DNA of 64,000 bases from positions 205,164-269,163 of the forward strand of contig NZ_MSPQ01000008.1 of assembly GCF_001936475.1 (NCBI RefSeq), written 5' to 3'. The position numbers were made by a program, and so were the translations under genes. Position 1 is the first letter of the stretch. Every line of letters starts with the position of its first letter. Under the pieces are notes generated by a model, which searched no databases, was not told the origin of the DNA, and saw only the letters and a list, made by a program, of their open reading frames with translations. This DNA is from Algoriphagus marinus (lineage in GTDB: Bacteria > Bacteroidota > Bacteroidia > Cytophagales > Cyclobacteriaceae). This document shows, in pieces, positions 38,398 through 46,245 of this stretch.

Positions 38398-39741
38398 ATG
38401 AAAAAGTACATTTGGAGTCTTTTTTTAGCTTCAGGTTTTATTTTCCAAGTTCAAGCGCAGGATATTCCGGCAGGTCCTTATGATCTGCAGACAGCGGTTG
38501 ATATAGCTTTGGAAAATAACCTTACACTAAAACGAAGCGAACTAAACCAACTTAGTAACGAAGCAACAGTAATGCAAAATAAGGGGGCGAGATACCCTAC
38601 TTTCTCTACTGGAGCTAGTACAGGATACCGATGGGGTAGATCCATTAACCCAGTAACTAACCTATTTGAAACAGCAAGAATCGGGAATATTAATCTTTCT
38701 GCTAATTCTAATGTCACATTGTTTGCTGGAAGTCGGGTGACAAATACTTTAAACCAGAGTCAGACCAATTTGGAAGCTGGGCTTTACAATATAGAGGCTA
38801 CAAAAAATAATATTACACTTAATATTATTAATCTTTTCGTGAATGTAGTTTTCAACCGAGAGCAAGTGAATATTGCAGAAAGTCAACTTGCAACCTCGAA
38901 AGAGCAATTAGATCGAACCAAAAAATTGGTTGAGGCAGGTTCACTACCACTTTCTGATCAATTAGACTTGCAATCTCAAAATGCAACGAATGAATTAGAG
39001 GTGATCAACGCAAGAAATAACCTTAGAATATCCAAACTTAATTTGGCTCAAGCGATGCAAATCCCATTTACCGAGGATTTCCAAGTGATTGAGCCCGAAT
39101 TTGTGATCAATGAAAATCTCATGGCTACAGAAACTCCTGAAATAATTTACAACACAGCTGTAGAAATTATGCCGGAAATTAAATTAGCCCAATCCAATGT
39201 CGAAAGTGCAGAATATGGGGTTAAAGTTGCAAAAGGAGCCTTTCTCCCAACACTTGGTTTAGGGGCAAATTTATTTTCCAATTATGTAGACCAAGCTTTT
39301 GGAACGGAGCGTCCAACTTTTGGTCAACAAATTGAAAACAACTTGTCACAATCCGTGAATTTAAATTTAAGTATTCCGATTTTTTCTCAGCTCAACAACA
39401 AAGCAAATGTTCAACGTGCTAGAGTTCAGAAACAAATCAGTGAAGTAGCCGAAATCGAAGCGAAAAACACCTTGAGACAAGATATTGAAACTGCCTATAA
39501 CAGTGCTCTTTCTGCTGAACAATCCTACGAAGCAAATTTGATTCGATTAGAAGCAGTTCAGGAGTCTTTCCGGATCGCTCAGCAACGATTAGATGCTGGA
39601 GCCATTAATTCAGTTGATTTTCAAGTTGCTCAAAACAACCTCTTCAACACTCAGGCAGATTTGTTAAATGCAAAATACACTTACATCTTTAGAGTCAAAG
39701 TGCTCGATTTCTACCTAGGTAATCCCATTAATCTTAACTAA
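38398..39741 (+). CDS. TolC-like outer-membrane efflux protein
   Basis: About 447 residues from ATG 38398; the frame stays open upstream into sdaAB through a TTG. The signal peptide is MKKYIWSLFLASGFIFQVQAQ. Two related halves with long helices are visible (DLQTAVDIALENNLTLKRSE; QRLDAGAINSVDFQVAQNNL), typical of the trimeric TolC tunnel. It lies 3 bp before the membrane-fusion protein gene. No inner-membrane pump gene accompanies the pair, so the transporter partner is encoded elsewhere. Confidence 0.9.
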   Translation: MKKYIWSLFLASGFIFQVQAQDIPAGPYDLQTAVDIALENNLTLKRSELNQLSNEATVMQNKGARYPTFSTGASTGYRWGRSINPVTNLFETARIGNINLSANSNVTLFAGSRVTNTLNQSQTNLEAGLYNIEATKNNITLNIINLFVNVVFNREQVNIAESQLATSKEQLDRTKKLVEAGSLPLSDQLDLQSQNATNELEVINARNNLRISKLNLAQAMQIPFTEDFQVIEPEFVINENLMATETPEIIYNTAVEIMPEIKLAQSNVESAEYGVKVAKGAFLPTLGLGANLFSNYVDQAFGTERPTFGQQIENNLSQSVNLNLSIPIFSQLNNKANVQRARVQKQISEVAEIEAKNTLRQDIETAYNSALSAEQSYEANLIRLEAVQESFRIAQQRLDAGAINSVDFQVAQNNLFNTQADLLNAKYTYIFRVKVLDFYLGNPINLN

Positions 39742-39744
39742 ACC

Positions 39745-41061
39745 ATGGCAAACAAAAAATCAAATAAACTATTGTATTACTTATTTGGTGCAATAGTAGT
39801 TCTTATAATTTTCGCAGTAATCGCCAGAAAAGCCGGATGGGTAGGTGGAGTAAAGGAGCTAGAAGTAGAAGTATCAAAGGCTGCAAAAACAAAAATTGTT
39901 GAAAAAGTGAGTGCTTCCGGTGAGATTCAGCCTGAGGTAGAAGTAAAACTAAGCCCGGATGTGGCTGGTGAAATCATCGAATTGAACATCGAGGAAGGTG
40001 ACTCTGTAGAAGTGGGTAAACTGCTTGTTAAAATCCGTCCTGACAACTTCATTTCTGCACTGGATAGAACGAAAGCAAACTTAAATCAACAGCTTGCAAA
40101 TCTAGCGCAAGCCAAAGCATCGCTGCAACGATCAGAAGCTCAATTCACTCAAGCAGAATTGAATTTTGAAAGACAGAAAAAACTATATGAGCAAAAAGTA
40201 ATTTCTGATGCGGATTACGAAACAGCGCAGGCAAATTATATATCTGCCCAGAAAGATTTGGAAGCTGCTAAGCAAAATGTAGTCGCTTCAGAATTTATCA
40301 TTAAAAGTTCACAGGCAACAGTTAACGAGGCAGCTGAAAACCTTAGGTTAACCAATGTGTATTCTCCAGTTAGTGGAATTGTATCAAATCTATTGGTTGA
40401 GCAAGGGGAAAGAGTAGTGGGTACACAGCAAATGGCTGGTACTGAAATGCTGACTATTGCCGACTTATCAAAAATGGAAGTGAGAGTAGATGTCAATGAA
40501 AATGACATTGTAAGGTTAAGCCTTGGTGACACCACTGTCATTGATGTGGACGCCTATGCTTACACAGGTAAAAAATTCATGGGGATTGTCACTTCTATTG
40601 CAAATACTGCAAACGCAAAATCATCGCCTGATGCAGTGACAGAGTTTAAGGTTAAAATCAGGATTTTAAATAGTTCTTATCAAGATTTGGTACAAGAAGG
40701 AAAGAAATACCCTTTCAGACCAGGAATGACCGCATCTGTAGAAATTCTGACTACCTCAAAAAACAATGCGTTAGCTGTTCCGCTTTCTGCAGTTACCACT
40801 CGTGACAACCAATTAGACACTTTAGCTGGTGGAACGACCAAGTCAAAAGAATTGGTATTTATCAACGATGGAGGTGTTGCAAAATTGAGACAAATCAAAA
40901 CTGGTATTTCTGATTTCCAAAATATCGAAGTCCTTGACGGAATTAAAGAAGGAGAAGAAATAATCTCAGGGCCTTACTTTATTGTCAGCAAAGAACTAAA
41001 AGATGGTGACAAAGTGAAGGTTTCAGAAGGAAAAGCTAAAATTGAAGTAAAAGAAGATTAA
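39745..41061 (+). CDS. periplasmic adaptor (HlyD/MacA-type membrane-fusion protein)
   Basis: A 438-residue adaptor with one N-terminal transmembrane helix (about 9-26, LLYYLFGAIVVLIIFAVIA). The biotinyl-lipoyl-like halves are EIIELNIEEGDSVEVGKLL and TNVYSPVSGIVSNLLVEQGE, flanking a long alpha-hairpin (about 110-200) that docks onto TolC. A beta-barrel domain follows (LSKMEVRVDVNENDIVRL). It looks most like the MacA type that works with an ABC transporter. The expected MacB-like genes do not follow; instead a perfect terminator ends the operon. Confidence 0.9.
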   Translation: MANKKSNKLLYYLFGAIVVLIIFAVIARKAGWVGGVKELEVEVSKAAKTKIVEKVSASGEIQPEVEVKLSPDVAGEIIELNIEEGDSVEVGKLLVKIRPDNFISALDRTKANLNQQLANLAQAKASLQRSEAQFTQAELNFERQKKLYEQKVISDADYETAQANYISAQKDLEAAKQNVVASEFIIKSSQATVNEAAENLRLTNVYSPVSGIVSNLLVEQGERVVGTQQMAGTEMLTIADLSKMEVRVDVNENDIVRLSLGDTTVIDVDAYAYTGKKFMGIVTSIANTANAKSSPDAVTEFKVKIRILNSSYQDLVQEGKKYPFRPGMTASVEILTTSKNNALAVPLSAVTTRDNQLDTLAGGTTKSKELVFINDGGVAKLRQIKTGISDFQNIEVLDGIKEGEEIISGPYFIVSKELKDGDKVKVSEGKAKIEVKED

Positions 41062-41075
41062 TTACTTCAAGAACC

Positions 41076-41113
41076 AAAAAAGCCTTCTCTGTACGTACAG
41101 AGAAGGCTTTTTT
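41076..41113. terminator. perfect palindromic bidirectional terminator
   Basis: A perfect 19-bp inverted repeat centred between 41094 and 41095 (core GCCTTCTCTGTAC / GTACAGAGAAGGC), with A-tract left and T-tract right. It separates the convergent adaptor and maf genes; its T-tract runs into the maf stop codon. Confidence 0.9.
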
Positions 41114-41692
41114 TTACCATTTTTTCAGTTGTTCATAGATAAGATGGAGGGGAAATCCCATCACATTAAAATAGGACCCTTCTATTTTTGTCACTCCCAT
41201 AAAACCTATCCATTCTTGAATCCCATATGCACCAGCCTTATCGAAAGGTTTGTAAACTTTGATATAATGCCAAATCTCATCTTCTTCCAAAAACCGAAAA
41301 GTAACTAAGGTCTCATCCTCCATAGTAATCATTTTGGATTTACTCCTCAGCGTCACAGCAGTCATTACTTTATGAGTCGCTCCTGAAAGACTTTTCAGCA
41401 TATCAAATGCTTCTTGCTCCGTCTTTGGCTTACCTAAAACATGATTGTTTTCAAGAACAACTGTATCTGATGTAATCAAAATTTCATTATCACCCAACTG
41501 ATCTCCAAAAGCATCTGATTTCAGCTTAGAGAGATAGGCTGCTACATATTCTGCCTTAAGGTCAGGCGGCACTATTTCATCCACTGGGCTAAGTCTGATT
41601 TCAAAATCGACTTCCAAGCCTCTCAACAATTCTTGTCGCCTTGGAGAATTGGAGGCTAATATGATTTTTTTATCCTTTAGGTTATTCAACAT
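41114..41692 (-). CDS. maf: Maf-family nucleotide pyrophosphatase
   Basis: About 192 residues from ATG 41690-41692; this start overlaps the DUF1015 gene end by 11 bp. Maf proteins hydrolyse non-canonical or m5-modified nucleoside triphosphates to monophosphates. Landmarks are the signature IILASNSPRRQELL, the catalytic Asp in ILITSDTVV, HVLGKPKTEQEAFDML and the C-terminal KAGAYGIQEWIG and SYFNVMGFPL. Length is normal. It is the last gene of the accC-DUF1015-maf run. Confidence 0.92.
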   Translation of the reverse strand: MLNNLKDKKIILASNSPRRQELLRGLEVDFEIRLSPVDEIVPPDLKAEYVAAYLSKLKSDAFGDQLGDNEILITSDTVVLENNHVLGKPKTEQEAFDMLKSLSGATHKVMTAVTLRSKSKMITMEDETLVTFRFLEEDEIWHYIKVYKPFDKAGAYGIQEWIGFMGVTKIEGSYFNVMGFPLHLIYEQLKKW

Positions 41693-42980
41693 AAGCTTGA
41701 TAATCAAAATGAAATTCAGATTGGTCAATACTGGCGAATAATAAACCTCCCAGTGCTTTTGGATAGAAGTAGGTGGATTTTTGAGGCATCACAAAACCAG
41801 ACTTACAGACCTCCAGAACCTGTGCAAGCTCAAGTTCTCTCGTGATTACAGCAAAGCTTGCATTTCCAGATTTAACCTCTTGAATACAGCGCGAAAAATT
41901 CCGTTCATATACCAATTGATCTGAATTTCTTTGCTGGTCTGAAGAAATTCCAAGAATACGTGTAAATACAAGTTCATGTAATACTTCCAAATCTAACTTC
42001 CGAATAGGGTCTGGTAAATGTTGATTAAAGGTTTGATATTTTTCTTTTGATAGCTGTAAAAGATAGCTCTCCTCTCCTATTACTAACCCAAAAGACCAAG
42101 GCTTGTGAAAGGCATACCCTCCTAGTTCTTCTGAATCTCCGAACTTTTTCACTTCAAACCATTCGCTGACTTTAGCCATAAATTCACCCTCAGTCATTTT
42201 AAGCCCATAAAATAATCGGTGCGTCGGAAGGATTTTTAAATGATTTCCAGCTGTATTGGTCAAATACATCATATGATAATCAAATCCCTTCCATTTCTCC
42301 TCGGACAAATTCCCTTGCTGCGATTTCCGATAAGCTATTGCACCTTGTAATCGGTGATGCCCGTCTGCTAAAATGATTTTTTTATCCCTCAAAACCTTCA
42401 AAAACTTTGAAATAACCTTAGCATCATGAATTACTCCCAGTACTTCTCTCACACCTTGATAGTCTTCCAGTTCATAAAGAGGAGAAGCTATCGCGGCATC
42501 CATGTGAACCTCTAAACTCCCCTCCAAATCTTCATATAATCCATGAGTAGGGCTAGCTTGAATTTGACTACTTTTTAGAAGTTCTATCCGGTCATTTACT
42601 GCAGAAACGATTGTATTTTCATGTCTCAAAATAACATTTTCATCCCAGTCATAGGCCTTAATCTGACAGATAAATCCCTTTCTACAACGCTCCTCTTGTT
42701 CTCCTGGTAATCTAAAATATTGATAATAAACATAAATTCCAGGAAGAAGGTCTTGTTTCAAAATCCCTTCTTTTTTCCATTTTTGAAGTGTCAATGCAGC
42801 TTCTTGAGCTGGATTTGCTCCTTTGGGAACTGATAGATGAATACTATTTAGTGGGTTTTCATACAACAGTTTCCGCTGCTTGGCTGATACTACATCAAAT
42901 AATGGAGCAGATAATTCTTCTATTCCAGAAGCTAATTCATCAGAATATCTCCAGGCTTTTATAGGTAAAATCTCCGCCAT
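41682..42980 (-). CDS. DUF1015 family protein
   Basis: A 432-residue cytoplasmic protein of the DUF1015 family. Visible landmarks are the N-terminal SAPLFDVVSAKQRKLLYENP, the central KKIILADGHHRLQGAIAYR, and the C-terminal TYFYPKALGGLLFAS. The DGHHR motif recalls the nucleotide-binding motif of ParB/SbnI/SerK-type proteins, some of which are serine kinases, so a kinase-like role is possible (inference). It is separated from accC by a single base and overlaps maf. Confidence 0.85.
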   Translation of the reverse strand: MAEILPIKAWRYSDELASGIEELSAPLFDVVSAKQRKLLYENPLNSIHLSVPKGANPAQEAALTLQKWKKEGILKQDLLPGIYVYYQYFRLPGEQEERCRKGFICQIKAYDWDENVILRHENTIVSAVNDRIELLKSSQIQASPTHGLYEDLEGSLEVHMDAAIASPLYELEDYQGVREVLGVIHDAKVISKFLKVLRDKKIILADGHHRLQGAIAYRKSQQGNLSEEKWKGFDYHMMYLTNTAGNHLKILPTHRLFYGLKMTEGEFMAKVSEWFEVKKFGDSEELGGYAFHKPWSFGLVIGEESYLLQLSKEKYQTFNQHLPDPIRKLDLEVLHELVFTRILGISSDQQRNSDQLVYERNFSRCIQEVKSGNASFAVITRELELAQVLEVCKSGFVMPQKSTYFYPKALGGLLFASIDQSEFHFDYQAYVE

Positions 42981-42981
42981 C

Positions 42982-44478
42982 TTAATTTAATCTCTTTCTC
43001 CAAGCTGACTCATTAGTTCCTCCTTGGCTTGAGTTTGGAATTGAAATATTGGTCTCTTTTTGAAGAAACTCTACAGCCAAGGCCGCTAACAATTCAGATT
43101 CTTCCAAAGTCAAGTCAGAATCCAAAACTTCTGGGGTAAAATAATGCTCGACAAATTTCGTGTCGAAATTCCCACTTATAAATGCTTCATGGCTTAGGGC
43201 AAATCTGCAAAAACCAAGAGTTGTTTGAATACCACTTATCTTATATTCATCAATCGCTCGAATCATCCGATCAATAGCAGAAGTTCTATCCTCAGCATGA
43301 GTGATTAATTTTGCAATCATAGGATCATAATAAATAGGTATTGCCATTCCTTGTTCAAAACCATCATCCACTCTTATCCCAGGTCCTTCAGGTCTTTGAT
43401 AAGTATGTAAAGTCCCTATATCCGGAAGGAAGTTATTTCGTGGATCTTCTGCATAGACTCTTACTTCTATGGAGTGACCATGTATTTTAAGATCTTCTTG
43501 AGAAAAAGATAGCTGCCTACCCTCTGCAATATAAATCTGTTCACGAACCAGATCCTTTCCTGTGATCATTTCTGTCACCGGATGCTCCACCTGCAGTCTG
43601 GTATTCATTTCGAGGAAATAAAAATTCAATTGATCATCCACAATAAATTCTACGGTACCTGCTCCATAATAGTCACAAGCTTTTGCAACTCCTACAGCGG
43701 CATCTCCCATAGCTTTTCGCATTTCCGGAGTAACTACTGCTGATGGAGCTTCCTCAATTACTTTTTGATGTCTTCGCTGAATCGAGCATTCCCGTTCAAA
43801 AAGATAAACCACATTGCCTTTCTGATCACCTAAAATCTGAATCTCTATATGACGAGGTGAGGTAATGAATTTTTCGATAAAAACTGCTCCATCTCCAAAT
43901 GCAGATTTAGCTTCACTGACCGCTCGCTGCATTTGTGATTCAAATTCTTCTTCATTCTCCACAATCCGCATCCCCTTACCTCCTCCTCCGGCGCTGGCCT
44001 TAATCAGAATTGGATATCCGATTTCTGCTGCTCTTCTTTTTGCAACTGAAATATCAGAGATGGCCTCTTCGGTTCCAGGGACAAGTGGTATATCATAATG
44101 AGAAACTGCTTGTTTGGCAGCAAGTTTACTACCCATTACTTCTATAGATTCAGGAGATGGACCAACAAAGATGATTCCTGCATCTTTCACTTTTCTGGCA
44201 AAATCAGCATTCTCAGAAAGAAATCCATATCCAGGGTGTATAGCATCGACATTTAACTCTTTCGATAGCGAAATTATTTTTTCTCCTAGCAAATAAGATT
44301 CCGATGATGGAGCTGGACCAAGACAAATCGCTTCATCTGCAAAATGAACATGAGGTGAATTACGGTCTGCTTCACTGTACACAGCTACAGTGCTGATTCC
44401 CATCTCTTTTGCAGTACGCATGATTCTTAGGCTTATTTCACCTCTATTAGCAACTAGAAGTTTTTTAATTTTTGACAT
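42982..44478 (-). CDS. accC: biotin carboxylase (acetyl-CoA carboxylase type)
   Basis: A 498-residue biotin carboxylase that uses ATP and bicarbonate to carboxylate the biotin of a carrier protein. The N-terminal LLVANRGEISLRIMRTAKEMG, the ATP-grasp loop ASAGGGGKGMRIV, and the catalytic EMNTRLQVEHPVTEM are intact. It is longer than the usual 450 residues by a tail of about 45. No accB or carboxyltransferase gene is adjacent, so it could serve acetyl-CoA or another acyl-CoA carboxylase. Confidence 0.93.
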   Translation of the reverse strand: MSKIKKLLVANRGEISLRIMRTAKEMGISTVAVYSEADRNSPHVHFADEAICLGPAPSSESYLLGEKIISLSKELNVDAIHPGYGFLSENADFARKVKDAGIIFVGPSPESIEVMGSKLAAKQAVSHYDIPLVPGTEEAISDISVAKRRAAEIGYPILIKASAGGGGKGMRIVENEEEFESQMQRAVSEAKSAFGDGAVFIEKFITSPRHIEIQILGDQKGNVVYLFERECSIQRRHQKVIEEAPSAVVTPEMRKAMGDAAVGVAKACDYYGAGTVEFIVDDQLNFYFLEMNTRLQVEHPVTEMITGKDLVREQIYIAEGRQLSFSQEDLKIHGHSIEVRVYAEDPRNNFLPDIGTLHTYQRPEGPGIRVDDGFEQGMAIPIYYDPMIAKLITHAEDRTSAIDRMIRAIDEYKISGIQTTLGFCRFALSHEAFISGNFDTKFVEHYFTPEVLDSDLTLEESELLAALAVEFLQKETNISIPNSSQGGTNESAWRKRLN

Positions 44479-44572
44479 ATCTATAATGTTTATTTGGGTA
44501 TGCGGTAGGCAGAAAGCGAAATAAAGAAATAAATCTGAGCTTTATAAAGAATCCTTGAATCACCTACCGAAT

Positions 44573-44604
44573 TTTGCTTGGGAGGCATTTAAGTTTTATT
44601 TTTG
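44573..44604 (+). promoter_or_regulatory. Bacteroidota-type promoter of the serine palmitoyltransferase gene
   Basis: TTTG (44573-44576), a 20-bp spacer, and TATTTTTG (44597-44604) match the -33 TTTG and -7 TAnnTTTG consensus exactly. It predicts a transcript start near 44611 and a leader of about 45 nt before the TTG start at 44656. Confidence 0.72.
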
Positions 44605-44655
44605 GCGTTTAATGGATTGAACATTAAAAAAACATATCACTAAATAACAAAAGCT

Positions 44656-45906
44656 TTGGATCTATTTGCAAAATTAAAAACGAACATGGGACCCTTAGGC
44701 AAACACTCTGAGTTTGCAGATGGTTATTTCTCTTTCCCAAAATTAGAGGGAGAAATTGCTCCAAGAATGATTTTTCAAGGTAAAGAAGTTCTTACCTGGA
44801 GTTTGAATAATTATTTGGGTCTCGCCAATCACCCTGAAGTTCGTAAAGCTGATGCTGACGCAGCTGCAAAATGGGGCGCAGCCTACCCAATGGGCGCAAG
44901 AATGATGTCTGGACAAACTAGCTTGCATGAAAAGCTTGAAGATGAACTGGCTGAGTTTGTAAAAAAAGAGAAAGCCTATTTATTGAATTATGGTTACCAG
45001 GGAATCATGTCTGTCATCGATTCGCTACTAGACCGCAAGGATGTAGTCGTTTATGATTCCGAATGCCATGCTTGTATAATAGATGCACTTAGAATGCATA
45101 TGGGAAAGCGATATGTATTTCCTCATAATGATATCGAAAGTTGCGAAAAGCAATTAGAAAGAGCTACCAAACTAGCTAATGAAACAGGAGGAGGAATTCT
45201 TGTAATTACCGAAGGAGTTTTTGGAATGACCGGTGACCAAGGTAAGTTGAAGGAAATCGTTGAGCTTAAAAAGAAATTTGAATTTCGCCTTTTAATAGAT
45301 GATGCACACGGGTTCGGTACAATGGGGAAAACCGGTGCTGGAACCGACGAAGAGCAAGGTGTCCAAGATCAAGTAGATATTTACTTTTCGACTTTTGCTA
45401 AATCAATGGCAAGTATCGGAGCTTTTGTGGCAGGTGATGCAGATTTGATTCTTTATTTGAGATACAATATGCGTTCTCAAATTTTCGCAAAGTCATTGCC
45501 AATGCTTTTAGTGGAAGGTGGTTTGAAACGATTGGAATTATTAAGATCTCAACCGGAATTGAAGGATAATCTTTGGAAAATCGTCAATGCATTGCGTAAA
45601 GGACTCCATGAAAATGGCTTTAGCACCGGAAAATCAAATTCACCAGTTACACCGGTAGTTTTGAATGGAACAGTAGGTGAAGCCGCAGCTTTAACAAAAG
45701 ATTTAAGAGAAAATTACGGAATTTTCTGTTCTGTAGTAATCTACCCAGTAGTACCTAAAGGCATGATTATCTTAAGGTTGATCCCAACTGCGGTACATAC
45801 TCTTGAAGATGTAAATGAAACTATTCTAGCATTTGCTGCGATCAAAGAAAAGTTGACCAGCGGCTTTTATAAAAATTCAGAACTCGCTATTTCTTTCGGA
45901 GAATAA
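44656..45906 (+). CDS. spt: serine palmitoyltransferase (PLP-dependent alpha-oxoamine synthase), TTG start
   Basis: A 416-residue enzyme condensing L-serine with a fatty acyl-CoA, the first step of sphingolipid synthesis. The PLP lysine is K249 in YFSTFAKSMASIGAF. D216 and H218 (LIDDAHGFG) bind PLP, and H138 (SECHAC) stacks on the ring. The TTG start gives the MDLFAKLKTNMGPLGKHS opening that I recall for Cytophagales homologues; an ATG ten codons later is the alternative. STFAKSMA in place of the KBL/BioF-type GTLGKALG supports serine palmitoyltransferase. It has its own consensus promoter. Confidence 0.87.
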   Translation: MDLFAKLKTNMGPLGKHSEFADGYFSFPKLEGEIAPRMIFQGKEVLTWSLNNYLGLANHPEVRKADADAAAKWGAAYPMGARMMSGQTSLHEKLEDELAEFVKKEKAYLLNYGYQGIMSVIDSLLDRKDVVVYDSECHACIIDALRMHMGKRYVFPHNDIESCEKQLERATKLANETGGGILVITEGVFGMTGDQGKLKEIVELKKKFEFRLLIDDAHGFGTMGKTGAGTDEEQGVQDQVDIYFSTFAKSMASIGAFVAGDADLILYLRYNMRSQIFAKSLPMLLVEGGLKRLELLRSQPELKDNLWKIVNALRKGLHENGFSTGKSNSPVTPVVLNGTVGEAAALTKDLRENYGIFCSVVIYPVVPKGMIILRLIPTAVHTLEDVNETILAFAAIKEKLTSGFYKNSELAISFGE

Positions 45907-45935
45907 ATTTTTTTTCAAAAAAAATGCCCTCTGGA

Positions 45936-45965
45936 TTGAATTAGCAAGTATTTGACCTATATTGG
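45936..45965 (+). promoter_or_regulatory. candidate promoter of the Hc1-like histone gene
   Basis: TTG (45936-45938), 19 bp, then TATATTGG (45958-45965), which differs from TAnnTTTG at one fixed position. It would give the histone gene its own transcript with a leader of about 35 nt. Confidence 0.35.
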
Positions 45966-46008
45966 AAGCAAATAAACTTATCATCAACCTAAAAAAAACA
46001 CTTTTACT

Positions 46009-46185
46009 ATGAGCAGATTTAGTGAAGTTAGAGATTTGATCCTCGGAATGGAGGAAGATTTCGTTAAGTTCTACGAAAAAGGCAACCAGGCTGCAGGAAC
46101 AAGAGTAAGAAAAGGAATGCAGGACCTAAAAAACATTGCTCAGGACATCCGTAAGGAAGTTCAGGACAAGAAAAACGAAGGTTAA
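46009..46185 (+). CDS. Hc1-like histone H1 family small protein
   Basis: A 58-residue protein translated MSRFSEVRDLILGMEEDFVK..., continuing through NQAAGTRVRKGMQDLKNIAQ and ending VQDKKNEG. It matches the short histone-H1/Hc1-like proteins of Bacteroidota, thought to bind DNA through a helical hairpin. It is lysine-rich only near the C-terminus and lacks the long Lys/Ala/Pro tail of chlamydial Hc1. It starts with ATG about 100 bp after the serine palmitoyltransferase stop. A perfect terminator follows 15 bp after its stop. Confidence 0.85.
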   Translation: MSRFSEVRDLILGMEEDFVKFYEKGNQAAGTRVRKGMQDLKNIAQDIRKEVQDKKNEG

Positions 46186-46194
46186 TCTTCAAAT

Positions 46195-46229
46195 AAAAAA
46201 AGGTGACTTTTCAGTCACCTTTTTTTTTA
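46195..46229. terminator. bidirectional terminator after the Hc1-like gene
   Basis: AGGTGAC (46201-46207), six-base loop, GTCACCT (46214-46220), with an A-tract before and nine T after. It also serves the convergent M1 peptidase gene. Confidence 0.9.
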
Positions 46230-46245
46230 TGCCTAATCTATTTGA

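Noticed and set aside
44656..45906. 2-amino-3-ketobutyrate CoA ligase or 8-amino-7-oxononanoate synthase
   Set aside because: The PLP-lysine region STFAKSMA and the MDLFAKLK N-terminus fit Bacteroidota serine palmitoyltransferase better; no bio or tdh gene is nearby.
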